From positions 76,939,465 through 77,003,464 of the forward strand of contig NC_044572.1 in NCBI RefSeq assembly GCF_901933205.1: 64,000 nt of DNA, read 5' to 3'. The position numbers were made by a program, and so were the translations under genes. This document shows positions 33,980 through 47,092 of this stretch, in pieces. The first letter of the stretch is position 1. The number at the start of each line of letters is the position of its first letter. Source of the stretch: Camarhynchus parvulus. Lineage: Eukaryota > Chordata > Aves > Passeriformes > Thraupidae. The notes under the pieces were generated by a model, which did not search any database, was not told where the DNA came from, and saw only the letters and a program-made list of their open reading frames with translations.

Positions 33980-36900
33980 TCAGCACCATCTCCTTGCAAA
34001 CAAACAAACAAAAAATCATAAAAGGGCTAGGTCTACTAGTCTTCTCTGGTTTAGCTCCTCTTTTCTTTCCCTTTGAGAAATAAAAGTAAAGAAGCCGTGC
34101 ATTAGTTTGAGACTGTGTATTGAAAGCTCTAGAAAACACTTCAGCCCAAAAATTTTGGAACTAGCTAGAGGAAAGGGCAATTTTGGAAAACTGTTGGGAT
34201 GATGAGGAAAATAACAGCTGACAATCTTAGCCTAGCTTGAATCTCTCTCACATATGGTGGTTTGGCGTCAGTGCTGCCACGGTCAAGTGCCAGCTGAAGG
34301 GAGCATTAAATGGTCATGGCAGTCTCTGTCAAGCAGCAGCCAAAAAGAGATAGGAAAACAAAAGCTGTCTGAAATAAAATGTAGATAATTCAGAAAATAA
34401 TGAAGGAGATCATGGATAAAAATAAGGAATGAAATAACATGGATGAAAAGAAACCTTGCAAAAAAACTTAAAACAGTGAACAAGACAAAAGTATTTAAGA
34501 AATAAATCTAGATGACAAGGAAGGTGAAACAAGAACAAAGAAAAAATAAGGAAGAGTTCCACATTTATGATGATGACCACCAATTTGATTATATGTGTCC
34601 CCACTGAGTACGACCAAAGGAAACCAAGCTAAATCACTTTTCTGTTTTGCAGTTAGGGGTTGGAAATATAGAAGAAGCCTTCGGAAATATAAAAGTAGCC
34701 TTAGAAATTCAGCCTTTAAGAAAAATTTCTTCATAAAATTTGATAGGCAACTGAACTAGAGTTGATAAATAGGTTAATAAAAAGAAAGCAGGGGCATCTA
34801 AGAAATTTCTGAATCTGAAAAATTAAAAGCAAGACTAATTTAAATCAGAAGTTAGTTTTATATATTTGTATGCTTTTTTCCATCATTAATTATTTTAAAA
34901 GGCCAATGAGAAATCTATCTTCAATTAAACCATGTATGTCTTTTTAAGAGATAAAACACCTCTGTTTATCTGCAGATAAACAGTTTTGGAGCAACCCAGT
35001 ACAGCTAAATGTTGTACATTTGCTGAGATCTGCTCTTTTTGGTCATGAACAGCAACATTTAATTCATTAATAAATATTACATACATAAGTACATAAACCT
35101 TAAGTCTATACACAAGGACAGTAGGCAATTACGTACAGGAATTCCTTTATTCATTCTTTGAGTTAAGAAAATCTATTGGTTCAATATTCAGAATAAATAT
35201 TTCTCTGTCCTTGAAAGTTACACAGGAAAGTGTAAATTCATACATATATGCTGTAAGCATACTTATATCAATACAGAATTTATCAGTCATATTGCTTTCA
35301 AAGTGCAAGTTCAAATAACGAAGTAATGATTTTTTTAAAAAGCTCAATGTAAGTTTAATGATAGAACTATCAAGTGAGCAAGGCTATTCCTCATATTTTT
35401 AATAATAAGATATGTAGCTACCAGTTCATTTCTCAGATGCTACATATTTAGGTCCAAATCCTCAGCCTCCTCTTGCACATATATATTTCTTCCAACGTCT
35501 CAATCACTCTAGAAGAAATCCCTCAAATAAGTATAATTGCATTGAAAAGAGGATCAAATCAGGTCTTGCACTCTGTTTTTTATATTTTCCAATCCATGCA
35601 ATTGAGGTCCAAGCATGACTGAAGAAAACCATAGAAAGCTGAAGATTCTAGACAGCAACCTGTTTCTGGTGTTTTAAAGAGTTCCCTTAAAAAAGAAAAA
35701 AAAATTACCATAAAAATCCCAAATAAACAATCACACACAAAAGAACAAACTTGAAAAATATCCACTAATCTACAACTCATAAAAGGTAGAAAGTGACTGA
35801 CTTCTCAGAGATATTTGTAATATTGTTATCAGAAACGTAAATGTACTTTTGTGACTTGACAAATTTTTTCCATGTATCTGTCTGAATAATTTTTTCTTGG
35901 CTCAATTCTCATTCCTCCCACCTTGCCTGCCATCTGAAAAGCTCTTCCCAAAAGTACACAAAGTCCCCCCACAGGCAGAGTAATCACAGTTCCCTCTAAT
36001 CAGGTTTCCTCCCGTCTGCAGCCAAATGTTTATAAAAAAATATTATTAATATAGAAACTACAAAGAACAACATACAAAAACAGATTATCTATAAACTAGT
36101 AGAAAATGTAGGAATTGGTGTTTCACTAACGCCCCAGATAGAAATATATCTTCTGTCCAGAGGTACCCATAGTTATCTTTAGTTTCATTCACTATAGGAT
36201 GATGTTTATGACAGAAGACCTATGGTTGGAGGTAAGAACCTGTTTGACAGAGAAGAGTAACAACCCAATATACTGATCTATCAGCCCTGGGAAGGAAGCT
36301 TTGAGTTTTACTTGAAGATGATCAATGGCATTTTCCTGTGAAAAATGAAATAACTGTTGTCATTACAGGTCTAAAAATATATAAGTCATTACAGGCTTAA
36401 AATAATTCCATGTTCTGCTCTATAGCTTTGACATTATATACTAGAATCATAGTATGTATTTTTGGAAGAAAAGGAACAGAAGTAACATACTTGTGTTGCT
36501 TATATATATATAAATATACACACGCATTACTAGAGCGGGTATATGTGAAAGTTAGAAAGGGTTTCCAGATTTTCCTCCTGAATTGATGCCCTTTCTTAAC
36601 CACTAGAAAGGGCCTGCAAAGTTTTAATAGGGAGGAGAAGAGCAGATGACCTATACTCTGCCTGTGTGCTGAGGGATTCCTGTCTTCTGGAGCATCTAAT
36701 GCTGGTAGCTCTCTAAAATGGGCCATTCACGCATCTCTGGTCCAGTGTGGAAACTCCAAAGCACAGAAATAGGAATAAATATTTATAGATGCATGCAGTT
36801 TTAAGGGGACAAGAAGCAAGCATTTTGTAGCCTACAGAATGGAGATTATTCACAGGCAAATAGGCTATATTTGAATGGAGAACAAGAAGGATTAGAAAAG

Positions 36901-39399
36901 GAAAGAAGAGAAATAATTAACTGACTGTAGAGTGATATAGAGAGTTGATTATCTACATACATAGTCTCCAGAACAGACAAACCTTTCAAATTTTCATGAG
37001 ATGAAATCAGATTTTTCAAAGTAAAATGAGAGGTAATGTGGAGTTCATGCTTTTGTTCTGTAGAAATATCCAAAATAGGCTTCAGAGCACACAGTACTCT
37101 AATGGAAATAAAAACATCACTGTGCTCTCTTCAGTATAATTTTCTTAAATATTTTACTGTATAGTTTAAATGCTGGAGAACTTAAAAGCTGTAACAGACA
37201 CAATTATTTCAGTGAAATAACTACCTTTGTCAGTTCTCAGAGTTGACCAAAAAGTCCATCACAGGACTAGAAAGCTGGACTCAGAGAGATCTTAAAGGGA
37301 TGCAAATCACACATTTTAATTTTCCTCAGGTAAAACCCTATGACATGTTTCAGAACTCCTCCATATAAAAGGAATTAATGCCTTTCCTTTAATTAAAAGC
37401 ATTGATTTCTTGGAGAGTACAGCTTACAGGTACAGAAATTGTTTGATCAGGAACTTTATCATGACCAAAAAGCGGAACATAGCCAATGGTCCCATTGTTG
37501 CAACATGGGATGTCCTTGAAAATGTGTAGTAACTACTTCAGATTGCTGAGGTATACCCTTCGGGTTTAGAGGATTGATCTTGTATAGACTCGTCTCACTT
37601 GTAAGCAGGGAGAATAAAAAGACCCAAAGGTTTGTAGCACAGGGAAAACTAGTAATTAGAATATTTTAGGATCTTTAACTTTATGGAAATATTAATTCAG
37701 ACAGCACAGCACAGCACATAGTTTTTAGTCTTTCCCGATTAGGCCTGGTTTGTAATGTGGAAACATGGATAAACCAACGAGGAATATGTGTTTTAACAAA
37801 ACATGATGTACTCAGGGTGTCTCAGATGTCACTGCCATGAATCATGTCTACCTCTGGGTTCAACACATGAGCAGAGATGGGGCCCAGAGCTTCTCAATCA
37901 GAAAGTACAACATCCATTAACTGCTGCATTTATTTAGTGCCTAGGGCATGTCATTATGTCATGCTAACCCCATCCACTGGTCAGCTTATTTGATTAATTG
38001 CTGGGGGAGAAAAGTGATCTCATAAGGGGTTTTGACAGGTTTTTTGCTTTTTGGAGGTTTTTTTCAATTTGGGGGGCTTATTGCACAGATATCTGGGTAA
38101 ATGGGCTGGTAAGCATGTATTGTGTGACTTTGAAATTAGTGAAAATTCATCTCTGTAATTCATAGGACTTTATTTCAAACTGATGAACTGTAATCGAGCC
38201 ACCAGCTATTCTTAGTTCCACCCATGCTCATCTTATTCGTCTTCTTAATAGACCCATCTCATTACACTGTTCTCAAAACTGAAAATTATGTGTGCACTAC
38301 ATCTAGTCACTTGAGTTGTTCAGAGAGCAAATAACTAAACTGAAATTGGGGTAACTGCTGAAAATCATGCATTGAAAACTATAAAGAAAGAATTTCCAAA
38401 AGCTATCAAACAGGCAGGAAAACAAGAGACATCACACAACCTTCTACTGTAGATTACTCTGAAGACAAAGAGGCAGAATGTGTTGAACATTCTAAGTACT
38501 TTCCTGGAAAATAAATCATAAGGTTCTTGCAACATAAGCTTATTTTTGACAATTCAATATCTAATGTCAGAGCCAGTATTTTATTCATTAATAAAATAGT
38601 GTATAAAATGATCATATATTTCCAGTTCTGTATTTGCAGAATAATAAGCTTCTGTTCCTAAATGAATGCACGGTGGTGTTAAAAGATGTCCTGATATTTA
38701 AAGAAAATAAAAATGGGCCCAGAATCAAATAATCCCCTGTAGGCGATGATTTAAAAATCAATCCTGAACCTCTCTTTTAAATAGATATATCTATAATGTA
38801 CTGATAGGAGATTGAGAATGTTATGCAGAAGAAACTCTGAAAGGAAACACATGAAGAAGAATAAGCAAAAGCTATAATGTTTCATATCAGATCTAAGTAA
38901 TCATATGCTCAAATTAGTAACAACTGGCAAGCCCAGTAACATGCACATAGAACCTTAATAAAATTAATGTTCTGTTTCCTCATCTGATATCCTGATCCTT
39001 CTGAAGCAGAAGCCAGCCTGCTAGGATGTCACTTAGGATTGCATAGCTGTGAAGGGACCCCAAGTTTGCCAGTACCCTGAGGTGGGTCTGTCAGCACCTA
39101 TTTCTCAGAGCAAGTGCCCCCAGAGCCATGCCATGCTGTGCAAGCTCCAGAGCCAGACTGCATCACAACATTACCAAGAATAAACTTTTTAGAAGAGAGA
39201 AAGCTGAGAATGAGGCAGATTATAAATAAAAATGTTTTATAAATAACTCCCCCCCATCTACTTTGTCCTTGTAGTGAGACCCTTTGGCTCTAGGCCTGAT
39301 CCTAGTTCAATAACTCATTTGCTTTTCGGGTGACACTGAGATTTGCACAGTACTGAAGTCTGAACATACCCCCTTTGGGTCCATTGGGGAAAAAAGTCT
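33980..39399. other. AT-rich unique DNA, no gene seen
   Basis: No exon or transposon recognised over about 5.4 kb. The + strand is purine-rich near 34320-34560. A short TA repeat lies at 36501-36511, CAGCA repeats near 37702-37717, and a G/T-rich patch at 38026-38082. The stretch 37890-38300 has AT-rich homeodomain-like words, but I see nothing that settles a function. Confidence 0.45.
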
Positions 39400-40560
39400 C
39401 ATGACCCTTGGGGCCTGGCTTCTTCTGCTCCCTATTTTTCCCAGCTGTCTTCCTGTGTCTGCTCTGCTGCAGGCTGCTGGTTCTTTGCTGTCTTCAGATC
39501 CTTTGCCTGCCCTACTTCACCCTCAGCAAAGGTGCCCCTCAGCTATGCACATTTGCTCACGTTGGAGGCTCAGTTGCTCCTTTCCTCAAAAAGGCCCCAT
39601 GCAATCCAGCAAGAAGCCAACTGGAAAAACTCTCAATCTCCTTCTCAGCAATTTACCATAACTTTTGGGTAGAAACAAGCATTCTTTAACAAAATAAAAA
39701 ACAAAGATACCAAATTAGCAGCATCCACCATGAACCTTACTGAGATCTTCCATCACTTGAGTGACCTCTTTGAATCTGTGTTACCTGTGCTGAAGTCCTG
39801 AACATGTAACTTTAACCAGTGGCAGTGACACTTGTTCTGCACTGTCCTTTCCATATCTATCTTGTCCAGTGCATCTGGCAGATACCACAGCTTTCTTCAT
39901 GCCCTCTCTCTAGCAGTGGTGTTCCTGCTGACCATATATTTAAACTGCTGCCACAGAGCTCAAGTGGGTCTTTTTGGACATCAGCAACTCAGCTGATGTC
40001 CCCTGTACAATTATAAAACATAGCCCAAGATTATCCTAGATGTTTGCTTTGGCAGACACTTCTTAATTTGATCTTTGCTTCACATTTTGAGGTTGTACTT
40101 TGCTCCTCTTTCATTTCAGGAAGAAGCACCAACTTTTTCTCAAGTTTTAGTAAAAGCTATCATTATGTGCACACCTAAGTGCCCCTACTCTAATGATGCT
40201 ATATCCCTTCAGAATATCTCCAGAACTTACAAATCTTACTTGTCAATACCTGTGCAGAAATATATCAGGCTTCCAAAGAGCAGACACTTAATTCACAATG
40301 ACAATCAGGGCACTTTTGAATCTCATGAAATTGTTATCAAATGGAACAGTACATGCAACATTGTGAGCAGAGGAAGGAGTGTTAAAAATGCAAGGAAGAC
40401 AAATGCATGGAAGGGCATTTTTGAGATGAGTTATGAATTGTTTTCCTGCTGTATCTGCCTAGCTCTCCAGCAATCATTAAATGTGAGCACAATTCACAGA
40501 CTGTCTCCTGCAGCAAGCGCCGAGAATCCCAAGCAGCCATTTTGGTCTCCTCTCTGAAGC
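39400..40560 (+). other. Pyrimidine-richer block with acceptor-like site and 160-codon frame
   Basis: 39400-40020 is richer in C and T on the + strand than its surroundings. At 40118-40119 a strong splice-acceptor-like site (TGCTCCTCTTTCATTTCAG) precedes a frame open to 40557. The 160-codon frame starts at 40075, upstream of that site. The peptide resembles no family I know, no matching donor site is clear, and by a rough stop-frequency estimate one frame of this length is expected by chance in 64 kb. I treat it as noncoding unless transcripts say otherwise. Confidence 0.2.
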
Positions 40561-40979
40561 ATTTACTGAAATGACACATACTTTTAATGAGATAAAGACC
40601 AATTTTCACTACCAAGAAGTCACTAATATTTTGTGTTCTGTGCTCACCTTTGTTTTCCACTATGGCTTCATATTATGTTATATTTTATTAATATCAAAAA
40701 TGTAATTATTGAACTAGTCTGTTTAGAAAAACATATTTTTTAAAAAAATGGTTAATCCTGCTTATCTGCATGTGCTATCAATTAACCAATTAAAGCTATG
40801 CATCTCTGTCAAAGTGCAGAATAATTCTCTCTCATAAATCAAGGCAATGATGCAGTAATGTTCAGAAGACTAAAGCACACACAGAGGTTAAGATGTCTGC
40901 AATACCAGCCTTTGTTTAAGTACATCCAAGAAAGGAAATCAATATTCCTCAGGAGAGCATTTTGTTGGTACAGCTGCTG

Positions 40980-41360
40980 TTGCTAAGATTGGCTCAGTGT
41001 CATGTTCTCATTAATACAGTCTAATGGCAGCCCTAAGATTGAGAATGTGCAGACAGAAATAATGAATTTATACTAAAAACACAAAATGTAGAAATTCTAA
41101 TTGCTTTGGCCTGATTGGCTACTTTATATCTTGAAAGGATCATGTTTATAAATTAGAGTTCAATGATATTTATGAATCACAAAATTAAGTCCTTCCTTGT
41201 AGCAGTCATTAACATGAAAGCAATTGCTGCTGCAGTTTGCCCTTTAAGAGCTTTAGCACAAAAAGCCTGTCGTGCTTGAGAGCAGTTTTACATTTTAGAT
41301 CAAATTGTTACTATTGCAAGGAAAATGTTAGGGTTTAGTTATACAAGCATATTTGCCAGC
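40980..41360. other. Possible conserved noncoding block
   Basis: Unique DNA without repeats, balanced in composition, with several factor-like words: an inverted CCAAT box (GATTGG) at about 41113-41118, GCTGCTGCAG near 41229, and AATTAAG and CATTAAC types. The texture resembles conserved noncoding elements. Inference only. Confidence 0.2.
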
Positions 41361-41841
41361 ATTAAAATAACTCTTTGAATCCCACACCTCTTGGAGGGAA
41401 AGACGTCTCTCAATGTGCATTCTGCAAAAGGAAACATCTCTCTGTATCAAGCATTATCAGCCCTCCTCTTTCTCTCTCCCTCTGAAGATGCACACTGCCC
41501 TGAATGTCCTTTGTCACTCAGCTGTTAGTTTCTCTGGCTGCGCTCTGGAAGCCTGAGAAAAGCAGGCAAGAAACATGAAAAAAACTACTGGGGATAAAAA
41601 AAAAATGAAAACATAATGATGTGATAGGAAACATTAACAGAGAAAGATAAAAAAAAACAAAAAAACAACAAAAAAGGAAGACAGAACCAACATACAGGCA
41701 GCACAGAGCTGACAGCCTCCAAATGATTCCTGATCAAATACAGGTTACAACTTTGAGAGAAAAACCTGTGGGGGAAATTTGACATCTCCCTCTGCAGAAT
41801 GGCAATATCTTAAAAAAAATAGAAATTAAAAATAAAAGCGC

Positions 41842-41946
41842 CAAAACAACAACAACAAAAAACAACCCCACACACCAAAAAAAAAAAAAAAAAAACCCAA
41901 AAACAAAAAAAAAAAAAAAAGACAAAAATACCCCACAAAACCAAAC
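41842..41946. repeat. A/C-only low-complexity tract with two poly(A) runs
   Basis: CAACAACAACAA, CCCCACACACC, then 19 A (41877-41895), CCC, more A/C and 16 A (41905-41920), ending ACCCCACAAAACC. T and G are nearly absent. A smaller A-rich patch lies at 41648-41676. There is no retroposon body in front that would make this a poly(A) tail. Confidence 0.85.
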
Positions 41947-43510
41947 TTTGTTACAAGCCCAGATAATTAATTACAGCCTTGCAATGAGTTACACAAGCAT
42001 CAAACACACAGGCAAGCGTGATGTGCAAGCTGTATACATTGTAGTCCTTCCTGCCCCATCCTTCCTTTGTTCTCAGCACCTAAAGGAGCCTGTGCTCTGT
42101 GTGATGCAGCACGGACACCTCTTACCTCCAGTAGCCTCTGAGTCCTGTTTGACCTGAGCCTTGAACATCCTATAGCTTATACTGATAGGGGGAGTACATC
42201 AGGTTTTACTGCCATTTGTGCAAATTTTCTCCATTGCTACACAATGGATAAATCTGTACCCAGTAACAATTTTAATTAAAGCACAAAATTGTGTCTTACT
42301 GAAAGTCCCAAACTGCATCATGTCTATGCCTGTCAAGAGCCAGACACAAGTGCAAAGTCTGTGAAGTAATTGTCTCCAAACTCTTGATTAACATGGTATT
42401 ATTAGTGTCTGGTCCTCCTCCACCAATTATTTGATTTTCATAAAAATTTGTTTAGGGAATTATTGCATCAAGGATTATTCAATTTTTTTTATTAGACAAG
42501 CTGAAATAAGGATGTCTGAGAGTGCATAACTTGGGCAACCTGAATTAAGCTGCTTGGGCATGTATACCACCTAATGATTGGACTGCAATGCAGCGTGTGA
42601 AGCTCACTCAGGTGCTCAGTGGGGCTGCTTAGGTCTCAGAAAGGACAATGTGTGCCATCATCAGCTAAAGTTACAGGTGGAATTTAAGCATCACAACATC
42701 GTTTCACATCAATTTCACATCACCTGACATTTCAGCATCCTGCCTCTAGTGCAAGGCTTCACAACACCTTATATCAATGCACCCAGTCTCTCTATATAAA
42801 GAGGGAACTAAAACTCCAAAAGGAAGGCACAGAAAGGCAGCACACTGAGCAGACAGCCAGCAGGACTCATTAAGGACATGTGTATCTCTTACATTCCTCT
42901 GCTTTTTACAAAATAGATAATATTTTGAACTGTAGAGAAGTATCTCTGGGTTTCACAGACCTAGGCCCAAAGATACTCCCTTTAAAATGGAAACTAAAAG
43001 TGATCAGGTCTTTTACTGGATGACTGAAAAAGGCTGTTTCTCTCATGCTTACACTTCTCACAGGGCAATTTGGTGCTTGAACAATACACACTGAGGATAT
43101 TTTTCTTCGAAGTATCCTTTGTAAAGGATTAGAAGTTGATGTTTAGATCTCACTTCAATGTACACCCACAATCCTCCATTATTTATTTACTCCTGAATTA
43201 ACAATGCTATGAAAAGGCTGGTGCTTCAACTGATGAGGCTGGGCACAACCATGTCAGAAAGCACTTCATTTTAACAAATGGATGGTTCCAGCTCTCTGTA
43301 TGCTTACTGTGGGCACAGCAGTAGTCTTATTTGTCTAGATGTCATTTATATGGAAAGAAATTAGATAATTATTTTCTTGAGCTGAACAATGGTCAAGGTG
43401 GGCGAAATCAGGAAACCAACAAAAACCTCCTGACATTAGAACAAATAGTATTTGAGCATCTTGTCACTCAAAGGGGATCAGATGCTCTGTTTTCCTGTGT
43501 ATCTGTCAGC
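41947..43510. other. Unique DNA, no gene seen
   Basis: No exon or repeat recognised. Confidence 0.5.
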
Positions 43511-43914
43511 GTACAGTAAGAGGCAGGATTCTGGGGAACCAGGGATGGACACAGCTGGGCAGGTCCACAGCTATGAGCCAGGTCCAAGGGCAAACCAGAA
43601 AGCACCATGAGGGCTGGAGCCTGGTTTAGTGGAGCCCACAGCCAGAGCCATGGGGAGATGAGGACCAGCCCTGATGGGGCAGGAGCTGATGGCTCTGGGG
43701 GGCTGGCATGGGGTCCTGGGCCCTGGGAAGTGTGGCAAGCCCCAGAGGGTGGGCAGGGATGGTCACAGTTGGTGGTGCCCTCAGGGCTATGACAGTAACT
43801 TCCTTTTGTGAGGATTTCTGAAGAGACTTAAGAAATGTGCTTTTGCAAACAGGGAAGAGCATTGCTCACCTCCTGACAGAACTCAGGCATGAGGGTCAGG
43901 AAGGGCTCACCAGC
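43511..43914. other. GC-rich but CpG-free block
   Basis: About 400 bp without a single CpG. The part at 43519-43800 is clearly GC-rich and G-rich on the + strand (CTCTGGGGGGCTGG, GGGGTCCTGGGCCCTGGG). High GC with no CpG suggests long-term germline methylation, as in an old GC-rich transposon or other long-methylated DNA. Open frames on both strands (61 and 78 codons) follow from the composition. I do not recognise the family. Confidence 0.4.
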
Positions 43915-45559
43915 CGGGCAGAGACTCAGTGAAGCCGTTCCTTGCTAAGTGGCACCAATCCCAGCCTGCAGATCTCAGGTGATTTTGGATTCAAGTGGCT
44001 CTTAAACAGAGTCCTGAGAACACTTCCTTCATTCTGCTGCAGTCAAAGGGGCAGCTGAGGACAGGCTCAGAGGCCAGCACGTCCATGAGTGCCACGTCTG
44101 GATGCCCACCTGAAAGGTCTGACAACCCGGCTCTTAGTAATTATACCTGCAAAAAGCACCAACAGAAACTGGCATGAGCACAAAGTAAGGGCCGATATGA
44201 TTCAAATTGCCCCATTAAAACTGTGTCATAGGTATTTTTCAGGTTGGCAGCTGAAATAAAAGGACTTTTGGAAGCGAGTTTCTGTTGGTCATATATATTT
44301 AATGCATTTTAAAATATCCAAGCCAAGAATCACAAGTCCAGACAGGCATATCTTGGTTCTTGTACTGTAATGTGGATGTCTTGGACATCCTTGGATTTCT
44401 CTGAATGCCTGTGTTTAGCAAACCGAACCAAGCCCTTAATATTCTTTATACTTTAGGAAGACGTATAAAATGAGAGTGGCAAATTACTGCAAAAGGCTTC
44501 TTATAAAATTCATGTTTCTGAAGCTTGCAGATAGCTTAAGATAACAATTACTTTTGAAAAATCTAATAATTTCTTCTTCTGTGTTTATCACAGAGTAACA
44601 GATCCAATAGAATTATAAAAATATTGAAGACTTACCCATTCAATTTTTGGATCATAGGTAATATTGTGCCATTGACATATTTTATTTCCTCCTTGGGACT
44701 TGTGCACTTTTATTCTAAGTCAAGTTTTACCCATTATGTTTAAGATTTCACCTTTCATAGAATTTTGTTTAAGAAGAGGACATTTTTTGACATAATTTTT
44801 TAAATTTAAAAATTAAAATTATGGAGTTTAAATTTACTTGAAAGTGCTTCGAATAATGTCTTCAAAGGGTTGTAAAATAACATTTTTTCTCACTTTTGCT
44901 AAGTGACAAACTACGAGAAAGTCAGGTATTTACAACAGTTCAGGTATAATAGATTAATGAGACTTATAAAGGCTTAAGTGAAAAAAAGCCAAAAAGCCTA
45001 CATTATGGGGCAGTGACTTTGTCCAGTTTTTTCCCCTGATATAGATGAAAATTCAGTGATTCATTACTTATGAAGTAATGAACTTCTCTTCCACCAAGAA
45101 AACACTGGGTGGAAGAAATAGTCTGAACGCACACAGATTGCTACCACTAGCTCAACAAACAGTAGGCCAAAAGATTTTGATGAAGAAAAATAATGATTTT
45201 GTGACTAGGATTTTTTGAGTGAGTTCTACTTGGTTGGAAAGAGTGCTTTGGCCTGGCTGTTTACCCCGAGAAATGATTGGTGAGCTCAGTTGCCTTCAGT
45301 CCTTTTCAATTCATTGCAGTGTAGCTGGAGACGGACCACCTGCAGAGACACTAATCCAATCTAGGCAAATGTTACAAAGCAGAGTGACAGAATTGTGGCT
45401 GAATTATGCCTCTTAAAAGACAGAGCCCTATCAAGAGCGCTGAGGAAATTTACAAACTGAGTGCATTGCGCTGGCCAGCGGCAGCCAGGCTAGGCAACTC
45501 AGGCTGCTGCCAGAAGTGCCTGGGTGATTAGGCTGAAAGGTGACCCCAAACTGCAGAGT
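43915..45559. other. Unique DNA, no gene seen
   Basis: The first 270 bp remain moderately GC-rich with a few CpG sites; the rest is AT-rich. An AT-only patch lies at 44793-44833. No exon or repeat recognised. Confidence 0.5.
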
Positions 45560-45748
45560 TAAAGACAAACAAACAAGCAAAAAAAGCCCAAACCAAATCA
45601 AATCAACCCAAAACAAAATAAAACAAAATATAAAGAAAAAACCACCAAAACCAAAAAGCCCCACAACAAACAAAATAAAACAAAAAAACAAACCAAACAA
45701 AAATAACAAAAAAAATAACAAAAAACAACAATAGCAACAACAAGAAAG
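45560..45748. repeat. A/C-only low-complexity tract, (CAAAA)n type
   Basis: About 190 bp of CAAAA, CAAA, CAA and CCAAAA units with few T and almost no G on the + strand. It is the third tract of the kind found at 598 and 41842, in the same orientation. It gives spurious frames of 64 codons (+) and 72 and 112 codons (-). Confidence 0.85.
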
Positions 45749-46993
45749 ATGGGGATCTTTTAAACTCACACAGAATATGTATCACTGAATTGGGATAAAA
45801 GTCTTTTAAAATCCAAAGCAACCTGATTAAACAAAAGCCCCCAGGAGTGAGCGCACTTATTTAGAGGAAGAAATGTTTGTAGAAAGCAGAAGATGTAGGA
45901 GGGGTTGGTAGATAAGCAAACTGAGCCAGAAAGTGAGCCAGGCTACTTAACTACAGCTTATGCTTACTTTTCTATTGGAGTTTGTTGACATTGGGATAAA
46001 ATAAGCAGAAATGCTGTCTTTTTGGAGGTGAGCGGGGAACCCCACAATATTGTACTTATCCCCGTTTACTTTTCCAGCACCATTGAAAATGCTGTAATAA
46101 CGGCACAAGACAAGTTAAACACATAGAGGCAGAGAAAATCTGATTCATAATCAGCAAGAAAAACGTCAGCAACTCCACAAGGATTTGACAATTCAGATCT
46201 TTAGGCCATGATGTTCAATGCAGTAACAAGAAACACAGATTCTGAAGGTAGAATTCATGGGAGGGATTTTACATTTGCTGCCAAAAGGTCCCTGCAAGAG
46301 GCAGTTTCACAAAAACAAACCAAAGTATCCACGCTTAAGATTAAAAGAAAAAGGAACTCTTCAGGTTTTCAAGATGCCTGTTTATTATGTAATCCTTCAC
46401 AATTAATCAAATTTGCTAGTGAATCCTTCTCAGGAAGTTAGTTACAAATTGTGACTAGCAACTAGAAATGAAAGATAGCATCACACTAGTATCTGAGCAA
46501 CCAGCAGAAAAAAATAAGTAATAAAAAGGTGATATTTGGAGGCAGCTGGCAAATAATAAAACCAAGTTCAATCAAACACAACTTCTGAGGGTTATGAGTG
46601 CAATGATTCTAGAGGCATTAGAGCTTGAATACAGTGGTTGCCATCTTAATACATCCACCTGTACTGTGCTACTGTGCTCAAAGTGAGTATTTCTGGTATA
46701 TCCAAACAAGCAAACACGGCCCCATTAAGCAATTCTGTGATGGTTAAAAGCTATGAAAGTGTCTGCTCTATATCCTTGCATAACCTTTGCTAGCTTGACA
46801 AAAAGACCTTGCAGCTCATCCTAAAGCGTTGTCTCTGCTTGACAGAATGTAAAACAGATTTGGAAACACCGATTACTGACAGGTTGCTTGATTGCAATTA
46901 GATAATGCAAAATTATTCTACTGAAGAAAATTACTTGCAAAACAGCACTTATATGCAGGCATCATGGCCCTTCAGTCTCATCCTGTTCCCCAG
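45749..46993. other. Unique DNA, no gene seen
   Basis: No exon or repeat recognised. Confidence 0.5.
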
Positions 46994-47092
46994 GAGGCAG
47001 TGGGGGACATGTGGTCGTGGCAAAGACCAAAGCAAGTCTTCTAGATCCAGGCCTGACCTAGGAGAGGCTGAGGGTTGCAGCTCAGTCCAAAG
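46994..47092 (+). other. Exon-like 99-bp segment
   Basis: It is bounded by a good acceptor (CAGTCTCATCCTGTTCCCCAG, ending at 46993) and a near-consensus donor (CCAAAG|GTGAGG, from 47093). It is 99 bp long, a multiple of three, and one frame is open throughout, reading RQWGTCGRGKDQSKSSRSRPDLGEAEG and on. GC is higher than around it. The peptide is not recognised and no partner exons are seen, so it may be a noncoding-RNA exon, a cryptic exon or chance. Confidence 0.25.

Noticed and set aside
40075..40557. 160-codon open frame with an acceptor-like site inside it
   Set aside because: There is no recognisable domain and no clear donor or polyadenylation site; a frame of this length is roughly expected once by chance in 64 kb at this composition.
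41877..41920. Poly(A) runs as a retroposon tail
   Set aside because: No SINE, processed pseudogene or LINE body precedes them, and CR1 copies do not end in poly(A).
41734..41925. Phe-rich 63-codon minus-strand frame
   Set aside because: It arises from poly(A) runs read on the opposite strand.
45431..45821. Phe/Leu-rich 'membrane-like' frames on the minus strand (112 and 72 codons)
   Set aside because: They are translations of the complementary T/G strand of a simple A/C tract, not real membrane proteins.
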